From CAYLNH01 sp964384625 (GTDB taxonomy: Bacteria; Verrucomicrobiota; Lentisphaeria; JABSQK01), in assembly GCA_964384625.1 (NCBI GenBank), contig CAYLNH010000036.1, positions 1-37,245 on the forward strand: a stretch of DNA of 37,245 nt. Reading direction: 5' to 3'. This document shows positions 33,901 through 37,245 of this stretch, piece after piece. The translations under genes and the position numbers were made by a program. Position 1 is the first letter of the stretch, and the number at the start of each line of letters is the position of its first letter. The notes beneath the pieces were generated by a model. That model was not told where the DNA came from. It ran no database searches and worked only from the letters and a program-made list of their open reading frames with translations.

Positions 33901-35459
33901 GTAACCGGATCGCTGGAATTGTCGCCGGCGTCGGTCACAACGACGGTTGCCGTGCGATCTGTGGTGTCCGGGTTGTCGCCGGCGTTGGCGTAGGTTACGG
34001 CGCGCAGTGCCGCTTCAAACTCGAGCAGGTGCGCGGCATCGCCGGTCGCCGGCGAAAGCGTCAAGGTGCGGGTGCCGGAGTCGTAGTCAGCTTCGATCGA
34101 GGTCGGGACGCCGACAGCGGCCAGGACGTCGTCGGCGTCCGTGCCGTCGATGTGCACAGTGATTTCCGAGATCATCGGCGTCGGCAGGTCGAACATACCC
34201 AGACCATCCACAAGCTCATCCGCCAGGTCATGCGCCAGGTCCGTCGGCAGGGATTGCAGGAATCCCAAATCGATGACAACCGGTCCGAGGGGAGGGATAA
34301 AGATCTCGACTTCCTCCGGCAGGTTGAAGACCTGCGCATTCGGGAAAACCTCAACCGCCGGGTCATTCTCGGCATAGACCACCGGGGTCAGTTCGTTGGT
34401 GATCGCCTCCGGTGAGATCGTATCGATGTCGATCACATCGGTCGCAGTGCTGCTGGATTCAAGGCTGTTGCCTGCTTCGTCCGTTGCATTGCCGACGGTG
34501 ATATCGATGTCCTCGACCTCGACTTCATTGTCGCTGAGATCGTAGATCGCTGTATAAACTTGATTGTCGACATCGTAGCTGCCGGAGTTGAAACTCAGCG
34601 TCTCAGCGTGGTACGGGTCAAAACTGATGGACGGGGACGTGCCCATTGCTTCGCTGAACGTCACCGCAATCTGGAGTTGGCCGGGGATTGCGGCGTCATT
34701 GATCGTCGCCGGAGCAACGGGGGTCAAATCGATCGAGGTGATGGTCGGTTTGACGGTATCGATGTCGAATTCGGCTTCGGGCGTGTAGTCCTCCTGGTCA
34801 TTGCCGGCGGCGTCTTTGGCGCCGGACACATCGATGGTAACGTCGGCGATCTCTTCGTCGTTGTCGGTCAACACGAAGGACTCCGTGTAGGTTCGGTCAA
34901 CGTTGCTCCAGGCGCCGTCGCCGTTGCTGGTCCACGTGCCGTCGCTGAAGTCGATGGTGGGGTCTGTCGCGGTATCCATCGCTTCGCTGAATGTCACCGT
35001 CACCATTACGGTCAGATCGCTCTCATAGACGGGATCGGTATCGGAAGCCACGGTGTCAACCGTCGGTTTGACGTTGTCAACGGCGAACAGCTCGGACGCT
35101 GATGTCGTGGTGTAATCATTTTGAGCAGTGCCCCCGCCGCTCGTTGCTCCACTGACGGTCACCCCGACGGTGGCATTCTCCGTCTGGCTGGTCAATGTGA
35201 ATGTCTGGGTCCACACGGTCGCAGTCGCCCAGGATCCTGTCCCGGCAGTCCAGGCGCCCGAGGTGAAGGTAATGGTCGGCGTCGACGCGGCATCCATCGC
35301 CGTGTCGTAGGTCACGCTAACCTGCTGCGTCAGGTCGCCCTCAAAAACCGGGTCGGTATCGTACGCCACGCCGGTGACATTGGCCTGCGCCCAGACGGCG
35401 CCGGCGGACATGAGCAACGCCAGGGTTGCCAGGATTCTGGTTAACGGACTCGTTCGCAT
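30915..35459 (-). CDS. Giant cadherin-like surface protein with Cys-containing C-terminal sorting-type tail
   Basis: The product is 1514 residues. A signal peptide (about 1-25, ending VWAQA) is followed by three Ig-like repeats (about 26-345; each has a DTDPV or TPVAP start and a YDTAMD/FSEAMD segment). A beta-rich region (about 350-670) comes next, then about seven cadherin-like/tandem-95 units from about 680, most beginning with D(D/N)xP and a LED motif. The end has DDGC (Cys1475), a hydrophobic helix (AIAWYLPFLGLLGFLAW) and RRRR. That is the pattern of C-terminal sorting signals such as the Cys-containing CTERM families, so the protein is probably anchored or processed at the surface. It is very acidic, consistent with calcium binding. 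GGAG lies seven bases before ATG 35459. Likely a biofilm adhesin. Confidence 0.88.
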   Translation of the reverse strand: MRTSPLTRILATLALLMSAGAVWAQANVTGVAYDTDPVFEGDLTQQVSVTYDTAMDAASTPTITFTSGAWTAGTGSWATATVWTQTFTLTSQTENATVGVTVSGATSGGGTAQNDYTTTSASELFAVDNVKPTVDTVASDTDPVYESDLTVMVTVTFSEAMDTATDPTIDFSDGTWTSNGDGAWSNVDRTYTESFVLTDNDEEIADVTIDVSGAKDAAGNDQEDYTPEAEFDIDTVKPTITSIDLTPVAPATINDAAIPGQLQIAVTFSEAMGTSPSISFDPYHAETLSFNSGSYDVDNQVYTAIYDLSDNEVEVEDIDITVGNATDEAGNSLESSSTATDVIDIDTISPEAITNELTPVVYAENDPAVEVFPNAQVFNLPEEVEIFIPPLGPVVIDLGFLQSLPTDLAHDLADELVDGLGMFDLPTPMISEITVHIDGTDADDVLAAVGVPTSIEADYDSGTRTLTLSPATGDAAHLLEFEAALRAVTYANAGDNPDTTDRTATVVVTDAGDNSSDPVTRTIQVVAVDDPLDILVYSPILTLEDSPVPVLGEITDPDRDWEEDGEEIFLLTLTVKHGVLAALVDDDFAVFGDETETLSIAGSLEDLKDLWEGVYEGIILYVPDENFSGIDDITVSLTNAAPEFEPPLPPAPDAIIPAAEPPPGAEAAADDGIIIVLMDDTDDPPVAADDEITVLEDAAPTAIDVLDNDSDPDGNDFEVTAADDPSALGGDVSFDADSVTYEPAEHVNGTDTFSYTITDENGDTDTATVTVTITPVNDKPLAGPGAIVVLEDDSHIFVQSDFGFSDPTDSPSHNFNRVQITGLPAAGTLTYGGGAVVAGDYIDVGDLPLLVYTPNADSDTADSFTYKVEDDGGVANGGENLSDEATMTITVTTVNDAPDGTDNAVAVDEDTTYDAFTGASFGLTDANDDPANGLAAVKITTLPTAGTLELDGTPVAAADMIDAADITDLTFIPAADANGTPYATFTFQVQDDGGTDNGGVDLDPTPNTFTINVNSVNDAPAGTDKNVDLAEDQSYVFDQVDFGFTDPNDDPADAFLQVIIETDVSNGVLSDGGVAITSFPVTIAVGDIANLTYQPNADYNGPDSFTFTVVDDGAAGGDNENTDPSPNTFSFNVEAVNDVPTFSLINVPITGILEDSGAHSYNVSDDMDAGAADESGQTLDFIVSADDPDMFSAGPAIDATGELSFTLADDAAGTTTIRVRLHDDGGTANGGVDTSGEQTFTVTVTEVNDAPEGTDGSVTTLEDTTYTFTVADFGLRDPQDSPDDALAYVHIRSLATTGRIQLDGTDVGVDAAVSAADIIAGLLTYVPVANANGVPYASFTFQVQDDGGTDNGGIDLAAANNTMTINVTAVDDPPVAYGQMVETRKKKPVDIVLVATDIDTPAGTLVYGIAPGGEPDNGIVVGAGPNWTYTPDEDFVGTDTFTFRVFDGTSFSNEATVTIEVKRPLIFLDDSDDGCRMSAGARSWEGAIAWYLPFLGLLGFLAWHRRRRIGAASE
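31396..32530 (-). repeat. Near-identical internal repeats in the adhesin gene
   Basis: The segments around 31396-31460 and 32463-32530 both encode YASFTFQVQDDGGTDNGG-like residues (one has YATF) and are almost identical at the DNA level over about 60 bases. They mark homologous positions of two tandem units and could support recombination or cause assembly collapse. Confidence 0.6.
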
Positions 35460-35880
35460 CGTGGTTCTCCGTGCGGTTGGTGATGTGGTTGCGTGTGTGG
35501 TGAAAGTGGTTGCGGGAAACCGGGCAGGCGGGAGCGCAGCGGTGCGAGGAGTGCGGCCACCGGTTCAGGGATTCTGCGGCGAGACCCTGAGGTCACTGGT
35601 TCTTTCTTCCCGGATGTTCGGCCGGTGGTCCGGCCGTGATTCTACGTTCTTATCCGATATGCACCATACGGTGCGACAGAGGGAATGAATCAGACGAGAC
35701 CGATCAACGGCAAGATCTGCGGCACTTGCGTTGACTGGAGTCGGATCTTATCCCTGTTCCACGTGTTCTCTAGTTGGGAAACACCGGAAGAGACACCATT
35801 AATCTCACCATTCCGCGGGAATACAAGTAAAGTTCATGCAAAAACATGCTTAAGGGCGGGTGAACGTCTGGCCAGAACGA
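35460..35880. other. Non-coding upstream region of the surface protein gene
   Basis: No credible gene is seen. The region contains short palindromes (GGCCGG-TGGT-CCGGCC near 35620 and GCACC-ATAC-GGTGC near 35660) and several AT-rich stretches, but I cannot single out a convincing promoter. It presumably holds the regulatory region of the minus-strand surface protein. Confidence 0.5.
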
Positions 35881-35909
35881 AAGCGCCGGAGCTAAATACT
35901 CCGGCGCTT
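35881..35909 (-). terminator. Intrinsic terminator-like hairpin after the secreted repeat protein
   Basis: AAGCGCCGGAG and CTCCGGCGCTT form a perfect 11-bp stem with a 7-base AT-rich loop. It lies about 30 bases past the stop codon of the minus-strand gene. The following minus-strand sequence (TTCGTTCTGG) is only weakly T-rich. Confidence 0.65.
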
Positions 35910-35940
35910 CGGTGGGTCAATGTGATGGGAGGAGAGAGAA

Positions 35941-36870
35941 CTATTTCCGGCGGCGTTTCCTTTTCCTGCCGGCGGCGCGGCCCTTGCGGGCCTTCGCCGC
36001 AGCTTCGGCTTTCTCCTTGCGGGCCTTCGCCGCAGCTTCGGCTTTCTCCTTGCGGGCCTGGGCTGCAGCAGCGCTTCGGCTGCCCTTGATGTCGGCGTGG
36101 AAGCCGTCTCCGGTTTTGGTGATGTCGGCTTTCCGATGCCAGTTGATCGGTTTCTTGCCGTCAACGCTGGTTTTGCCGTGGACCATGCGGTGAGCGGTGC
36201 CGCTGCCGGTACGGACGAGTTTGCCGTTCTTGTCCGTTGTCCACGTATGGCCCTTGGACGTGCTGCCGTCGGTGGTGGAAGACCAGGTGCGGCCATTCTC
36301 TGTCTTCTGGCCGCTGCCGCTGGTTGTGCTGTCCCAGGTGACGCCGTTGGCTTTCGTACCTTCGCGGTCCACCGTCCAGTCGACGCCGTCGCCGCTGCGG
36401 GTGGCCGTGCCGTTGGCGCTCATGGTCGAGGTGCCTTTGGGGCCCGTGCGCGTGGCTTCGGTTTCCCAGGTGCGGCCGTCGTCGGTCTTCGTGACGGTTG
36501 TGGTCTTGCTGGTATCAATGGTCTTGCCGTTCTTCAGCGTCTTGGTGCCGTCGACAGTGACGGTTTTGGTGCCGTCTTCATTTTTGGTGACGCTCGCGTC
36601 TTTCTCGCCGGTCCAGGTTTTGCCGCCGCCGGTGGTGCCTTCGGTATTGACCGTTACAGAACCGGGGCCGGTGCTGGTGACGGTGCCGTCGACCTGCGCG
36701 CTCCGCTGCTTGCGGGGATGCCAGTTCTTGTAGTACTGCCGCCAGTACGCCAGGCGTTTCTTTTTCTGTTCCGGAGTGAGTTTGCCGCCGGCAAGTGCCG
36801 GGGTGACCATGGCGACGAAGACAACCGCCAGGGCGGCACTCGTCAGTTGCGTGATTCTCTGCATCATCAT
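35941..36870 (-). CDS. Secreted repeat protein with G-x-T-W motifs and a polybasic C-terminus
   Basis: The product is 309 residues (or 307 from the third ATG). A signal peptide ends in TPALAGG. The body is Thr/Gly/Lys-rich and carries repeated tryptophan motifs about 20-45 residues apart (GKTW, GRTW, GVDW, GVTW, GRTW, GHTW), each followed by a short Ser/Thr-rich strand. The C-terminus has tandem 11-residue KEKAEAAAKAR units and ends in KRKRRRK. Three ATG codons in a row start the frame; GGAG is best placed for the second or third. I do not recognise a family. A secreted, cell-surface or anionic-polymer-binding protein is the most I can infer from composition and the adhesin neighbour. Confidence 0.8.
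   Translation of the reverse strand: MMMQRITQLTSAALAVVFVAMVTPALAGGKLTPEQKKKRLAYWRQYYKNWHPRKQRSAQVDGTVTSTGPGSVTVNTEGTTGGGKTWTGEKDASVTKNEDGTKTVTVDGTKTLKNGKTIDTSKTTTVTKTDDGRTWETEATRTGPKGTSTMSANGTATRSGDGVDWTVDREGTKANGVTWDSTTSGSGQKTENGRTWSSTTDGSTSKGHTWTTDKNGKLVRTGSGTAHRMVHGKTSVDGKKPINWHRKADITKTGDGFHADIKGSRSAAAAQARKEKAEAAAKARKEKAEAAAKARKGRAAGRKRKRRRK
35984..36058 (-). repeat. 33-bp tandem repeat encoding the KEKAEAAAKAR units
   Basis: Two identical 33-base units (35984-36016, 36017-36049) and the start of a third (36050-36058) lie in frame near the end of the secreted repeat protein gene. Units of 33 bases keep the reading frame, so copy number can change without frameshift. Confidence 0.85.
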
Positions 36871-37027
36871 CTCTCCGTATGATGGTTTTTGTTGCTCCGG
36901 TTCCAGCCATCTAAACGGGGAGGGCAGGGCGTTATTGTGGCGTGCTGTGAAAAAAACGGGCCGGTGTGGAGGTTTGCGGAATCCGCAGACTTCGCTGCAG
37001 CCTGTCCGCCGCGCTTACCGACAGGGT

Positions 37028-37151
37028 TCGCGAAAAGATCTCCCAGGCGGGGTTGGCGGTGTGTGGCCACTGTACTGAAGGGGGTGTAGACACTCCCCAA
37101 GCTGAGCTTGGGGCTTCTTCGCGGAGCGGAGAGAGCCGATTCCGCACCGTT
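37028..37151. repeat. Degenerate dispersed intergenic element, right copy
   Basis: The blocks TCGCGAAAAGATC, GTTGG, GACACTCCCC and GCACCGTT are shared in order with 6069-6160. This copy is longer because of an inserted perfect hairpin. Confidence 0.5.
37095..37113. other. Perfect hairpin CCCCAAGCT-G-AGCTTGGGG
   Basis: Two 9-base arms surround a single base. CTTCTTC follows on the plus strand, which makes it weakly terminator-like, but no plus-strand gene precedes it in the window. Confidence 0.5.
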
Positions 37152-37245
37152 TTCGTGCCGGGCGGCGCTAGCCTGGAATGGCGCTGAATCAAGATGATCT
37201 TGGGACAGGCAATGTCTTTTCCGTGTATGAGTGCCGGCTTCAGCC

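Larger units (their letters stand above)
36871..37245. other. Non-coding right end of the window
   Basis: I see no credible gene. It holds a small palindrome TGCGGA-A-TCCGCA (36975-36987), the right copy of a dispersed element and a strong hairpin at 37095-37113. The right boundary of the window cuts whatever follows. Confidence 0.55.

Overview
The window is a stretch of a GC-rich bacterial chromosome, most likely from the PVC superphylum (Lentisphaerota/Kiritimatiellota/Verrucomicrobiota type). The hints are a class II pseudopilin-like protein with an N-terminal LVELLVV segment and a C..NLRQLG motif, multi-PAS kinases with HEINNPINGI phosphoacceptor boxes, long hairpin-rich intergenic repeats and giant cadherin-like adhesins. 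The taxonomic call is an inference. A run of 100 N inside a tandem repeat shows that the source is a draft or metagenomic assembly.

Layout. Bases 1-5950 hold a minus-strand signalling module: an HTH-receiver protein, a receiver-PAS-histidine kinase and a receiver-5xPAS-histidine kinase. It is separated and flanked by palindromic repeat elements and a 22-bp tandem repeat. Bases 6204-24864 are one minus-strand exopolysaccharide (EPS)/capsule locus of 15 reading frames, mostly overlapping or nearly abutting. In transcription order these are a small secreted Ig-like protein, a Wza-type export lipoprotein, a Wzc-type tyrosine autokinase, a CpsB-type PHP phosphatase, a Wzy-like protein fused to a TPR region, a CMP-sugar synthetase-like enzyme, a 2-hydroxyacid dehydrogenase, a Wzx-type flippase, a second Wzy-like protein, two glycosyltransferases, a nucleotide-sugar epimerase, a WecG/TagA glycosyltransferase, a 58-residue stand-alone copy of the WecG C-terminal tail, and a WbaP-type initiating phosphotransferase. 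Together these form a nearly complete Wzx/Wzy-dependent pathway.

Bases 25036-26516 carry two tandem FixJ/LuxR-type regulators. One is intact and one has a receiver that has lost its phosphorylation site. Each gene is followed by the same 32-bp dyad, and one copy lies directly upstream of the EPS locus, so these regulators probably control it. Bases 26678-29039 hold a receiver-Ser/Thr kinase, a small protein with duplicated HDTVRL motifs, and a transglutaminase-like lipoprotein.

Bases 29539-30824 (plus strand) encode a ferritin-like protein and a pseudopilin-like protein, ending at a strong bidirectional terminator. Bases 30915-36870 (minus strand) encode a 1514-residue cadherin-like surface protein with a Cys-containing C-terminal sorting-type tail, and a secreted repeat protein with a polybasic C-terminus. 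The overall picture is a biofilm/surface locus: EPS synthesis, its sensors and regulators, and surface proteins.
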